The notes under the pieces are model-generated. The model made no database searches, was not told the origin of the DNA, and saw only the letters and a program-made list of their open reading frames with translations. Made by a program: the position numbers and the translations under genes. From Bordetella parapertussis (lineage in GTDB: Bacteria; Pseudomonadota; Gammaproteobacteria; Burkholderiales; Burkholderiaceae_D), in NCBI GenBank assembly GCA_945866125.1, contig CAMBFZ010000008.1:1-64000 (forward strand): 64,000 nucleotides of DNA, given 5' to 3'. Each line of letters begins with the position of its first letter. Positions within the stretch are counted from its first letter, which is position 1. Positions 24,633 to 32,885 of the stretch are shown one piece after another.

Positions 24633-25082
24633 TTAAGCGGCCTGATGCTGGCCGATGACTGCGCCTTTGAGTTGATGCGATTTTCCACGAAACAGCGCAA
24701 TTTTTTTGCCGTCCTGATTACTCACAACGATATCGTACACACCTGTCCTGCCACTTTGGGCCTGCTCTGTTGCTTCGGCCTGCAACAGATCACCCTCATA
24801 GCCGGGCGCCAGATATTCGATCGAACAGCCCGCAGCGACTGCCTGAATGTTATAGCTGTTGCAGGCGAAGGCAAAGGTCGAATCCGCCAGCGCAAAAATG
24901 AAACCGCCGTGACAGGTCTGATGCCCGTTGAGCATGTCCGCCCGCACCGTCATGTTCATGCGCGCATAACCGGGCGCAATGGCAACGATCTCGATACCGA
25001 GCGCTTGGGTGGCGCGGTCACGCTCGTACATTTCAGCCGCGGCGGCGGTGGCGAGTTCTTGCGGATCGGTTGGGGTGATCAT
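24633..25082 (-). CDS. paaI: Hydroxyphenylacetyl-CoA thioesterase PaaI
   Basis: This hot-dog fold thioesterase hydrolyses stalled or misprocessed hydroxyphenylacetyl-CoA intermediates. The signature HGGFIFALADSTFAFACNSY and the early ARMNMTVRADMLNGHQ are those of PaaI, which acts as a tetramer in the cytoplasm. The start ATG 25082 (MITPTD) lies 4 bases after the paaE stop. A longer frame exists upstream inside paaE but is not supported. About 149 residues. Confidence 0.9.
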   Translation of the reverse strand: MITPTDPQELATAAAAEMYERDRATQALGIEIVAIAPGYARMNMTVRADMLNGHQTCHGGFIFALADSTFAFACNSYNIQAVAAGCSIEYLAPGYEGDLLQAEATEQAQSGRTGVYDIVVSNQDGKKIALFRGKSHQLKGAVIGQHQAA

Positions 25083-25086
25083 CGCG

Positions 25087-26163
25087 TTAATTTTCCTGAT
25101 CAAAATCAATTACCAGCGTAGCGCTGGAGGGAAAAGCCTGGCACGACAAAATAAAGCCGCGCGCAATTTCATAATCTTCGAGTGCATAATTAACGTCCAT
25201 ATCGACGCTACCTTGAACGACTTTACAGCGGCAGGTAGAACAAACACCACCTTTGCAGGCATAGCGCAGATCAATGCCCTGACGCAGGCCGGCGTCAAGC
25301 ACTGACTCTTTGTCTTTTTCCATACTGAAGGAAAGATGGCGACCGTCGATGATGACGGTGACATCGCATTGCGGATGACTGCCATCCTCTGATGCGCGCG
25401 ACGCCGGTCGCTGCGCAGGGAGACTGGCAGCGAACAGCTCGACTTTTATTTTTTCTTTGGCCATGCCTTGTGCTATCAACGCGCCTGAGACATCGTGCAT
25501 CATTTGCTCGGGACCGCAGATAAAGGCCGTGTCAATCTCATCAAGCGCGATCCATTGCTGACATAAAGCCGTACATTTTTCGCCGGTGATGCGGCCGTTA
25601 AATAAGGGGGCATCTTGCTGCTCGCGGCTCATGATGTAGATCAGACTGAAGCGATCAAGGAACTGGTCCTTCAGATCAGCCAAGGCTTCGCGAAAAATGA
25701 CGGTTGATGAAGCACGGTTGCCATAGACGAGCGTGAAGCAGCTGTGCGGCTCGGCCAGTAGTGTAGTTTTGATGATGGAATACAGCGGCGTGATGCCGCT
25801 TCCTGCAGCAAACCCAAGATAATGCTGACGATGCTCTGGCGCGAGCGGCACGTTAAAGTGCCCCGAAGGGGGCATCACATCGAGCGCCATGCCGATCTTT
25901 AACTCGGCATGAGCCCACGTGGAAAATAGACCGCCCTGAATTTTTTTGATCGCTACTTGCAGCGTGTCGTCTTGCACCGCCGAGCAGATTGAGTAAGAGC
26001 GTCGGACGTCCTCGCCCTCAATCATGGCGCGCAATGTCAGGTGCTGGCCCTGGGAAAAATGGAAGCGCTCTTGCAGCGTTGCCGGCACATCAAAACGGAT
26101 CACGATGGTATCGCGGGCTTCGTGATGTAGTGCGGCGATTTTGAGCGAATGAAATTGATGCAT
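25087..26163 (-). CDS. paaE: Phenylacetyl-CoA epoxidase reductase subunit
   Basis: This reductase passes electrons from NADPH to the PaaAC oxygenase. It has an FAD-binding part (RRSYSICSA near residues 54-62), an NAD-binding part (GFAAGSGITPLYSII and FICGPEQMM) and a C-terminal plant-type 2Fe-2S ferredoxin domain with Cys residues in YACKGGVCSTCRCKV and a fourth in FILSCQAFP. Length is 358 residues, as in E. coli PaaE. It follows paaD after an 83-base gap. Confidence 0.94.
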   Translation of the reverse strand: MHQFHSLKIAALHHEARDTIVIRFDVPATLQERFHFSQGQHLTLRAMIEGEDVRRSYSICSAVQDDTLQVAIKKIQGGLFSTWAHAELKIGMALDVMPPSGHFNVPLAPEHRQHYLGFAAGSGITPLYSIIKTTLLAEPHSCFTLVYGNRASSTVIFREALADLKDQFLDRFSLIYIMSREQQDAPLFNGRITGEKCTALCQQWIALDEIDTAFICGPEQMMHDVSGALIAQGMAKEKIKVELFAASLPAQRPASRASEDGSHPQCDVTVIIDGRHLSFSMEKDKESVLDAGLRQGIDLRYACKGGVCSTCRCKVVQGSVDMDVNYALEDYEIARGFILSCQAFPSSATLVIDFDQEN

Positions 26164-26246
26164 TTTTTTGTTTTTTAAAATACTAGCTGTTCCAATTTTC
26201 GTCGGGAAGATATTTTTTTATATTCCAAAATCGTGACACGCACGCC

Positions 26247-26747
26247 TCAATGCGTCTTGAAATAATCAAACGGCTCCAGACAATCGGCGCAACGATACAG
26301 AGCCTTGCAGGCGGTCGAACCAAACTGACTGACAAGCCGCGTATTGGCCGACCCGCATTGCGGACAATCGACCTGCACCAACGCTTGCCGGCGACTGATG
26401 CCGGAGAGATCGATGACTTGCTGCACGGGTGGAGCGATGCCGTAGGTTTTGAGCTTTTCTTTGCCCGACGCACGCATCCAGTCGGTGGTCCAGGCGGGCG
26501 ACAGGCGCGTGTTGATCTGCACTTTTTCCACGCCATGACGCCGCAATACGGCCTCAACTTCTTGCGCAATGAGCTGCATGGCCGGGCACCCCGAATAGGT
26601 GGGTGTAATCGTCACGGCGCAGGTGCCGTCATTGAGCCAATCCAGCGCGCGCACAATCCCTAGCTCCACCACCGAGATCACCGGAATTTCCGGATCGCTG
26701 ACTTCCTCGAGCCATTGCCAGAGTTGATCTGCGCTGGGTCTTACCAT
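26247..26747 (-). CDS. paaD: Phenylacetyl-CoA epoxidase maturation subunit PaaD
   Basis: This subunit is thought to help assemble or repair the metal centre of the epoxidase. The N-terminal MIP18/SufT-like domain is visible (EVSDPEIPVISVVELGIVR and TPTYSGCPAM). The C-terminus holds a Cys-rich part with CPQCGSANT and RCADCLEPFDYF, fitting PaaD. Length is 166 residues. It overlaps the end of paaC by 7 bases. Confidence 0.92.
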   Translation of the reverse strand: MVRPSADQLWQWLEEVSDPEIPVISVVELGIVRALDWLNDGTCAVTITPTYSGCPAMQLIAQEVEAVLRRHGVEKVQINTRLSPAWTTDWMRASGKEKLKTYGIAPPVQQVIDLSGISRRQALVQVDCPQCGSANTRLVSQFGSTACKALYRCADCLEPFDYFKTH

Positions 26748-27496
26748 GTTGAATCCGGATACGCACGCTGCAAAAACTGCATTTCGGCCAATAGAAAACC
26801 TAGATGCTCGCTATGGCGCCCGGTCTTGCCGCCGCTTTGCATCCAGGCCGAGGGATCAGGCAAGCGCAGGCTTGCCTCCTGAAATATTTCTCCGACATGC
26901 GCCAACCAACTCTGGCGAAGCTGCGCGAGATCAGGCGCAATGCCCTGCTGTGTCATCGTGGTATCGAGCGCATCGGCCGCAAACAGCTCGCCGGTGTACA
27001 TCCAGAGCTGATCGGCCGACCGCTGCAAACGCGCATGACTCTCGGCACTGCCATCACCCAGACGCACGATCAAATCGCCACTGCGGCGCAGGTGATAGCG
27101 GACTTCCTTGATGGATTTTTCGGCAATCGCGGCAACCTGTGTCTGGGTGGATTGGTGCAAGGCTTGTAAAAAAAAGTAATGCCATGCGTCGAAATAAAAC
27201 TGACGCATCAAGGTATCGCCGTAATCGCCATTCGGTTGTTCAACGAGCAGCACATTGCGAAACGCGTCAGCATCACGCAAAAATGCGAGCTGGTCTTCGT
27301 CGCGGCCGCTGCCTTCAATCGCTGCGGCCAAGCTCAGCCACAGCGTTGCCTGTCCGAGCAGATCGAGGGCGACATTGGTGACAGCCATGTCTTCCTCGAG
27401 CGCCGGCCCTTTGCCGCACCATTCGGATAAACGCTGCGAAAGTATCAGTGCGTTATCACCACAACGCAGCAGCCATTGAAAGAAAGGATCAGTCAT
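26741..27496 (-). CDS. paaC: Phenylacetyl-CoA epoxidase structural subunit PaaC
   Basis: This is a ferritin-like subunit that scaffolds PaaA. It begins MTDPFFQWLLRCGDNALILSQRL with LEEDMAVTNVALDLLGQATLWL, the PaaC hallmark. PaaC has lost most of the diiron ligands. Length is 251 residues. It sits 3 bases after paaB and overlaps paaD. Confidence 0.93.
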   Translation of the reverse strand: MTDPFFQWLLRCGDNALILSQRLSEWCGKGPALEEDMAVTNVALDLLGQATLWLSLAAAIEGSGRDEDQLAFLRDADAFRNVLLVEQPNGDYGDTLMRQFYFDAWHYFFLQALHQSTQTQVAAIAEKSIKEVRYHLRRSGDLIVRLGDGSAESHARLQRSADQLWMYTGELFAADALDTTMTQQGIAPDLAQLRQSWLAHVGEIFQEASLRLPDPSAWMQSGGKTGRHSEHLGFLLAEMQFLQRAYPDSTW

Positions 27497-27499
27497 GGT

Positions 27500-27784
27500 T
27501 TACAGATGCTTGACTTCGTCGGGCATTGGAAAAAAGGTCGGATGCCGATAGACCTTGTTGTTCGATGGCTCAAATAACTCGCCTTTGTCACTCGGGCTGC
27601 TGGCGACGATCTGGCTTGCTGGCACCACCCAAATCGACACACCTTCGTTGCGACGGGTGTAGACATCGCGCGCATTATTGACCGCCATCGCCGCATCCGG
27701 CGCATGCAAACTGCCAACGTGTTTATGCGAGAGACCGTGCTGACTACGGATAAAGACTTCCCACAATGGCCATTCTTTTCCCAT
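27500..27784 (-). CDS. paaB: Phenylacetyl-CoA epoxidase subunit PaaB
   Basis: This is a 94-residue protein with WPLWEVFIRSQHGLSHKHVGSLHAPDA and the C-terminal HPTFFPMPDEVKHL, typical of PaaB, a small subunit that bridges the PaaAC complex. A shorter frame inside it is not a separate gene. It lies 13 bases after paaA and just before paaC. Confidence 0.93.
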   Translation of the reverse strand: MGKEWPLWEVFIRSQHGLSHKHVGSLHAPDAAMAVNNARDVYTRRNEGVSIWVVPASQIVASSPSDKGELFEPSNNKVYRHPTFFPMPDEVKHL

Positions 27785-27797
27785 GATTTATTTCTCC

Positions 27798-28793
27798 TCA
27801 GGCGGCCTGGGGCAAGCTGCGTTGTGCCTGTTTGTCTGCGTGCGCATTGAGGCCGTCACGAAACCAGGCACCGTCTTCCCACGCCTTACGGCGGGCGGCC
27901 AATCGCTCGCGGTTGCACGGACCATTGCCTTTGACGACGTCAAACAGCTCGGTGAAATCGATCGCACCAAAATCATAGTGTCCCCGTTCGGCATTCCACT
28001 TCAAATCTGGATCGGGCACGGTCAGACCAAGGTACTCAGCTTGTGGCACGGTTTGATCAACCATGCGCTGACGCAGTTCATCGTTTGAAAAAAGTTTGAT
28101 TTTCCACTGCGCTGACTGCACGCTATTGACCGACGCGGCATCGGGTGGCCCAAACATCATCAATGAAGGCCACCACCAGCGGTTCAGTGCGTCTTGCGCC
28201 ATCTGTTTTTGTGCGGCCGTGCCACGGCACAGGGCCATCATGATGTCGTAGCCCTGACGGGCGTGGAAGGATTCTTCTTTGCAGACCCGCACCATCGCGC
28301 GTGCGTAAGGACCGTAGGAACAACGGCACAAGGGAATCTGATTGATGATGGCCGAGCCATCGACCAGCCAGCCAATCGCCCCCATGTCTGCCCATGACAG
28401 GGTGGGGTAATTAAAGATGCTGGAATACTTGGCTTTGCCGGACAAAAGATCGGCAGTCATCTGGTCTCGCGTGACGCCCAGCGTTTCGGCCGCACTGTAC
28501 AGATACAAGCCATGACCGGCTTCGTCCTGAATTTTGGCTAACAGAATCGACTTGCGCTTGAGCGTCGGCGCACGCGTAACCCAATTACCCTCGGGCAGCT
28601 GGCCGACAATCTCGGAGTGCGCATGCTGGGAAATCTGACGAATCAGGGTCTTGCGATAGCCATCCGTCATCCAGTCTTTAGGCTCAATTTTGATGCCGGC
28701 GTCGATGCGTTCCTGAAAGGCGCGCTCCTCGCTGGACATGGCGTCGCGCGTTTCAACGCTAGTGGCGCCGGTGTCGACCATTTGGGCATACAT
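27798..28793 (-). CDS. paaA: Phenylacetyl-CoA 1,2-epoxidase catalytic subunit
   Basis: This is the diiron oxygenase that converts phenylacetyl-CoA to its ring-1,2-epoxide. The ferritin-like helices carry ExxH-type ligands, seen as QDEAGHGLYLYSAAE and CKEESFHARQGYD. Length is 331 residues, close to the E. coli protein. The ATG has CAGGAGA upstream. It is the first gene of paaABCDEIK and diverges from paaX across 83 bases that hold a palindrome. Confidence 0.95.
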   Translation of the reverse strand: MYAQMVDTGATSVETRDAMSSEERAFQERIDAGIKIEPKDWMTDGYRKTLIRQISQHAHSEIVGQLPEGNWVTRAPTLKRKSILLAKIQDEAGHGLYLYSAAETLGVTRDQMTADLLSGKAKYSSIFNYPTLSWADMGAIGWLVDGSAIINQIPLCRCSYGPYARAMVRVCKEESFHARQGYDIMMALCRGTAAQKQMAQDALNRWWWPSLMMFGPPDAASVNSVQSAQWKIKLFSNDELRQRMVDQTVPQAEYLGLTVPDPDLKWNAERGHYDFGAIDFTELFDVVKGNGPCNRERLAARRKAWEDGAWFRDGLNAHADKQAQRSLPQAA

Positions 28794-28824
28794 GGTGCTG
28801 TCTCCTGGGTAGATTTGCGGTTAT

Positions 28825-28861
28825 GATACAACAATTCAAAATATTTCTGTTATTTTGTATC
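28825..28861. promoter_or_regulatory. Probable PaaX operator
   Basis: GATACAA at 28825-28831 and TTGTATC at 28855-28861 form a perfect 7-base inverted repeat with a 23-base AT-rich spacer. It is centred between divergent paaA and paaX, where PaaX is known to bind long spaced palindromes in other genera. Repression relieved by phenylacetyl-CoA is inferred from the family. Confidence 0.6.
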
Positions 28862-28876
28862 GCTTAATACCCTCCT

Positions 28877-29806
28877 ATGAAAATCCGGACCGCGACGCAA
28901 TGGATCAAGCAATTTTTGCAACAAGACCCGCCGCGCGCCAAGTCGGTGGTGATGACGGTGTTCGGCGATGCAATTACGCCGCACGGTGGCGCCGTCTGGC
29001 TGGGTAGCCTGATTGCACTGCTGGCACCACTGGGGATTAGTGAGCGTTTGGTGCGCACGAGTGTGTTTCGACTGGCCGATGAGGGCTGGCTGGAAGCGAC
29101 CCGCTCTGGTCGCCGCAGCCAGTACCGCCTGACCGCGCAAGGTCAGCAGCGCTTTAACCGCGCTCACCAACGCATTTATTCGCCAGCACCCGCTGCCTGG
29201 GATGGCCGCTGGACTGTGCTGATGACGGCGCCCGAGCTGCAGAGCAGCGCGCTACGGTCGGCACTAAAAAAAGAGCTGTTGTGGGAGGGCTTTGGTCAGG
29301 TCGCAGCAGGCGTCTATGCGCACCCCGGCAACAAAGACGAGGCGCTCAGTGAAGTGCTGGCGCGCACGGGCACAGCCGGGCACGTCGTGGTGCTTAGTGC
29401 GGTAGAAAAAACGTCGGTCACTAGCAGGCCGCTTGAGCATTTATTGGCCCAGTGCTGGGCGCTAGACAAACTGATTGACGACACCACAGGCTTTATCGCC
29501 TGCTTTGCGCCTTTGCAGACTTTACTGGCAAAGCAGAATGCGATTGAGCCGCAAGAAGCATTTGTGATTCGTACCTTGTTAATCCATGCCTTTCGGCGGG
29601 TGCAGTTGCATGACCCGCAGCTACCGGCGGCGTTATTGCCCGCCGACTGGCCGGGTACGACCGCATATGCCTTATGCCGCGCGCTGTATCAGCGCACCAG
29701 TGCGCAAGCCGACGCGCATGTCACCACCACCCTCTCGATGGAGCAGGGGGCATTACCCCCTTTGTCGGCGTCTTATGCGCAGCGCTTTGGTGGCGTGTCG
29801 GTGTAA
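28877..29806 (+). CDS. paaX: PaaX-type transcriptional repressor
   Basis: The N-terminal winged-helix part (MTVFGDAITPHGGAVWLGSLIALLAPLGISERLVRTSVFRLADEGWL) is followed by the PaaX C-terminal domain. PaaX represses the paa genes and is released by phenylacetyl-CoA. The protein has 309 residues. The gene is divergent from paaA, and its short upstream region contains the palindromic operator, so it may also control itself. Confidence 0.92.
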   Translation: MKIRTATQWIKQFLQQDPPRAKSVVMTVFGDAITPHGGAVWLGSLIALLAPLGISERLVRTSVFRLADEGWLEATRSGRRSQYRLTAQGQQRFNRAHQRIYSPAPAAWDGRWTVLMTAPELQSSALRSALKKELLWEGFGQVAAGVYAHPGNKDEALSEVLARTGTAGHVVVLSAVEKTSVTSRPLEHLLAQCWALDKLIDDTTGFIACFAPLQTLLAKQNAIEPQEAFVIRTLLIHAFRRVQLHDPQLPAALLPADWPGTTAYALCRALYQRTSAQADAHVTTTLSMEQGALPPLSASYAQRFGGVSV

Positions 29807-29808
29807 GT

Positions 29809-30270
29809 TCAGTCCACCAACTCGGCGACCATCTCGATTTCGACACAGCTGCCCAGCGGCAGCTGGGCCACACCAAAAGCCGAGCGCGCATGCTTGCCGA
29901 TTTCGCCGAATACTTCAACGAGTAATTCAGAGGCGCCATTGGTCACCAGATGCTGCTCGGTAAAGCTGGCCGTTGAATTGACCAGACTCACTAATTTGAC
30001 GATACGTTTGACGCGCGACAGGTCGCCGCCGCAGGCAGCCTGCAAGGTCGCCATCAAATCAATTGCCACGGCGCGTGCCGCTTGTTTGCCTTGTTCGGTG
30101 GTGAGCTCGCCACCAAGCTGACCCGTCCAGACCTGACCGTCTTTTTTGGCAATGTGGCCGGAGATATAAACAGTGTTGCCAGTCTGGACAAACATCACAT
30201 ACGCGGCAGCAGGTGTGGCCACGGATGGCAGGCTGATGTTGAGGTCGTGCAGTTTTTGTTGAATGGACAT
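29809..30270 (-). CDS. RidA family (YjgF-type) protein
   Basis: Members of the RidA family hydrolyse reactive enamine or imine intermediates of amino acid metabolism. The pattern GNTVYISGHIAKKDGQVWTG, DLMATLQAACGGDLSRVKRIVKLVSLVNS and the late RSAFGVAQLPLGSCVEIEMVAEL is that of a 150-residue RidA subfamily (longer than the archetype of 128). The substrate-binding Arg near the end of the family signature is present (RSAFGV). The stop abuts paaX convergently, and htpG is divergent across 127 bases. Confidence 0.85.
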   Translation of the reverse strand: MSIQQKLHDLNISLPSVATPAAAYVMFVQTGNTVYISGHIAKKDGQVWTGQLGGELTTEQGKQAARAVAIDLMATLQAACGGDLSRVKRIVKLVSLVNSTASFTEQHLVTNGASELLVEVFGEIGKHARSAFGVAQLPLGSCVEIEMVAELVD

Positions 30271-30320
30271 GGAGATCTCCTGAGTGGCGGCGCAAGCGAG
30301 GAATTTTACCTGTTTGGGCT

Positions 30321-30347
30321 CTTGAAAACGGCATGATCGCCCCTATT
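30321..30347 (+). promoter_or_regulatory. Heat-shock sigma-32-type promoter of htpG
   Basis: CTTGAAA at 30321-30327, a 12-base spacer and CCCCTATT at 30340-30347 closely match the sigma-32 consensus (CTTGAAA, 11-16 bases, CCCCATNT). The element lies 51 bases before the htpG start, as expected for a heat-shock gene. Confidence 0.75.
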
Positions 30348-30397
30348 TGCCGTCAAATTCTTTTATTTTCACGGCAACTTTTTTTATCGAGGACTTC

Positions 30398-32317
30398 ATG
30401 ACGCATCCCGCACCTTCTGGCAAACAGACTCTGGGCTTTCAAGCCGAGGTTAAGCAACTGCTGCAATTGATGATTCATTCGTTGTATTCGAACAAAGAAA
30501 TCTTCTTGCGCGAATTGGTCTCAAATGCCTCCGACGCCGCCGACAAACTGCGCTTTGAGGCAATCAATAATGCGGCGCTGTTTGAAAACGATAGCGATCT
30601 CGCCATTCAAATCGATTTTGACAAAGATGCCCGCACCATCAGCATCAGCGATAACGGTATCGGCATGAGCCAGGCTGAAGCGATCGACCATTTGGGCACG
30701 ATTGCCAAATCCGGCACCAAAGAATTTTTTTCCCGACTGTCTGGCGATCAGCAAAAAGACGCAGCACTGATCGGACAGTTCGGCGTAGGCTTTTATTCGG
30801 GCTTTATTGTTGCCGACAAAATTACCGTCGAATCTCGTCGCGCCGGTCTGCCTGCGGACGCTGGCGTACGCTGGGAGTCGGCCGGCGAAGGCGACTACAG
30901 CGTCGAGACCATCGAGAAAGCGCAGCGCGGCACCCGCATCACGCTGCATTTGCGCGAGGGCGAAGATGAGTTTTTGTCGCCTTACAAACTAAAGTCGACC
31001 ATTCGCAAATATTCAGACCATATCGCGCTGCCTATCCGCATGAAAAAGGAAGAATGGGACGAAGAGAAAAAAGAGATGGTGGTACGCGAAGAACTCGAGA
31101 CCATTAATCAGGCCAGCGCGCTGTGGGCGCGCAGTAAATCTGATATCAGCGAAGAACAATACACCGAGTTTTACAAGCATGTGTCGCACGATTTTCAGGA
31201 ACCACTAACCTGGACGCACAACCGCGTGGAAGGTCGCAGCGAATATACGCAGCTGCTCTACATTCCCGCGCATGCTCCGTTTGATCTGTGGGACCGCAAC
31301 AAGCGCGGCGGCATTAAGCTCTACGTCAAGCGTGTTTTTATCATGGACGACGCCGAACAATTGATGCCGGTTTATCTGCGCTTTGTGAAAGGCGTGATTG
31401 ACTCCAATGATTTGCCGCTCAATGTGTCGCGCGAGATTTTGCAGGAATCACGTGACGTGAAAGTGATCCGCGAAGGATCAACCAAGCGGGTCTTGGGCAT
31501 GCTGGAAGAACTCGCGAACGCCGATGAGCAGGACAAAAAAGAACAGTACGCCGGTTTCTGGAAAGAGTTTGGTCAGGTCTTGAAAGAAGGCATGGGGGAA
31601 GACACCAGCAACAAAGACCGCATCGCCAAACTGCTACGCTTTGCGTCGACCCATAACGATACCGATGCCCAGACTGTGTCATTCGCTGACTATGTCGGTC
31701 GCATGAAAGAAGATCAGGACAAAATCTACTATTTGACTGCTGACGCATGGAGCGCAGCGAAAAATAGCCCGCATCTGGAAATCTTCCGCAAAAAAGGCGT
31801 AGAAGTGCTGCTGCTCACGGAACGAGTAGACGAATGGATGCTGTCTTTCCTGAGCGAGTTCGAAGGTAAAGAATTGGTGTCGGTCGCCAAGGGCGATCTG
31901 GATCTGGGCAAACTCGAAGACGAGACCGAGAAAAAGCAGAAGGAAGAAACCGAGACGGCGTTTAAGGACTTGGTCGAAAAAATGAAAGGTGCGCTTACCG
32001 ATAAGGCCAAAGACGTCCGCGTCACCTTCCGCCTGACGGATTCGCCGGCTTGTCTGGTGGCCGAAGAAAATGAGTTATCGGGCAATCTGCTGCGCATGCT
32101 CAAGGCAGCCGGTCAGGCCGCACCCGAATCCAAACCTATTTTGGAAATCAATCCGCATCACCCCTTGGTGCAGCGCCTGCAATACGAAGACGGCAAATTT
32201 AACGACTGGGCCAGCATCCTGTTTGATCAGGCCATGCTGGCCGAGGGCGGCACCTTGGCAGACCCGGCCGGGTTTGTCAAAAAGCTCAATGACATGCTGC
32301 TGGGGATGGCAAGTTAG
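30398..32317 (+). CDS. htpG: Hsp90 family chaperone HtpG
   Basis: This is the cytoplasmic ATP-dependent chaperone. The N-terminal GHKL ATPase has LRELVSNASDAADKLRF (Asn for Mg-ATP), DNGIGMSQAEA and GQFGVGFYSGFIVADKITV. The middle domain carries LPLNVSREILQES with the catalytic Arg, and the C-terminal dimerisation part ends in NDMLLGMAS. Length is 639 residues. The start ATG 30398 has GAGG 6 bases upstream; a longer frame from 30347 would begin inside the promoter. Regulated by the heat-shock promoter at 30321-30347. Confidence 0.95.
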   Translation: MTHPAPSGKQTLGFQAEVKQLLQLMIHSLYSNKEIFLRELVSNASDAADKLRFEAINNAALFENDSDLAIQIDFDKDARTISISDNGIGMSQAEAIDHLGTIAKSGTKEFFSRLSGDQQKDAALIGQFGVGFYSGFIVADKITVESRRAGLPADAGVRWESAGEGDYSVETIEKAQRGTRITLHLREGEDEFLSPYKLKSTIRKYSDHIALPIRMKKEEWDEEKKEMVVREELETINQASALWARSKSDISEEQYTEFYKHVSHDFQEPLTWTHNRVEGRSEYTQLLYIPAHAPFDLWDRNKRGGIKLYVKRVFIMDDAEQLMPVYLRFVKGVIDSNDLPLNVSREILQESRDVKVIREGSTKRVLGMLEELANADEQDKKEQYAGFWKEFGQVLKEGMGEDTSNKDRIAKLLRFASTHNDTDAQTVSFADYVGRMKEDQDKIYYLTADAWSAAKNSPHLEIFRKKGVEVLLLTERVDEWMLSFLSEFEGKELVSVAKGDLDLGKLEDETEKKQKEETETAFKDLVEKMKGALTDKAKDVRVTFRLTDSPACLVAEENELSGNLLRMLKAAGQAAPESKPILEINPHHPLVQRLQYEDGKFNDWASILFDQAMLAEGGTLADPAGFVKKLNDMLLGMAS

Positions 32318-32352
32318 TAAGGCGCGCCGCCCAATATTTACCTGCCAAACCT

Positions 32353-32388
32353 GCCGGAGGCACGACTGGGCCTGGTCGTGGCTCCGGC
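32353..32388. terminator. Hairpin downstream of htpG
   Basis: GCCGGAGGCACGAC (32353-32366) pairs with GTCGTGGCTCCGGC (32375-32388) with one mismatch and an 8-base loop. It lies 36 bases after the htpG stop. No T-run follows, so it may be an imperfect terminator or a stable RNA 3' end. Confidence 0.5.
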
Positions 32389-32541
32389 ACATCGAGGAAA
32401 TCGGGGCGCCCTACGAGCGCCTTTCAACTCGATAAGGGCTTTGGGCTCATTTGCCGAGGCGCTTTCCCCACCCCCACTTCCCAATACGCCGATGGCTTGG
32501 GCCGGATATTTATTACATTTCTGTTTTTTTTCTCAAAAAAG

Positions 32542-32570
32542 TTGACATAAAGCAACGTCCGCCCTATCGT
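32542..32570 (+). promoter_or_regulatory. Sigma-70-type promoter of S-layer-like gene
   Basis: A consensus -35 TTGACA (32542-32547) is separated by 17 bases from TATCGT (32565-32570). It points to the S-layer-like gene and would give a leader of about 310 bases. Surface-layer genes often have such strong promoters and long leaders. Confidence 0.65.
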
Positions 32571-32885
32571 CGCTCAACTGTGAGTAAATGAGAGCGTCGA
32601 CAGCGAGTGGTTAACTCAAAACACCGAACAAGATTTTTTTGCTGCGCATTCGCAAAGCTCATGAATCGGTGTCGGTGCACGGTTCATCAAGGATCGTTCT
32701 TCCACGTTTTTTCAAGCGCATCCCTGCGCTACCGCGCAAGATTTCCGACCACCGAAATCGGCGCCAAACTCACCGCACACATTCAAAAATATTTTACTAG
32801 TCCGCCACCCGCATCATCGACCCGCCTGGTCGCTTGATGGGGTTCGGCCTGCCGGTTATCTTACAAATAAAAAAAGGAATTTTAA

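Larger units (their letters stand above)
32318..32885. other. Intergenic region and leader of the S-layer-like gene
   Basis: This 568-base stretch has no gene. It holds a hairpin at 32353-32388, a promoter at 32542-32570, and then about 300 bases of leader before the next ATG. The leader includes a long G+C-poor part near 32780-32800 and an AAAGGA-type site before the start. No riboswitch pattern was recognised. Confidence 0.6.

Noticed and set aside
32353..32450. Possible glutathione transferase fragment after htpG
   Set aside because: One frame gives a vaguely GST-like LRHIEEIGAPYE, but the surrounding sequence does not continue the match and the strong hairpin explains the region better.
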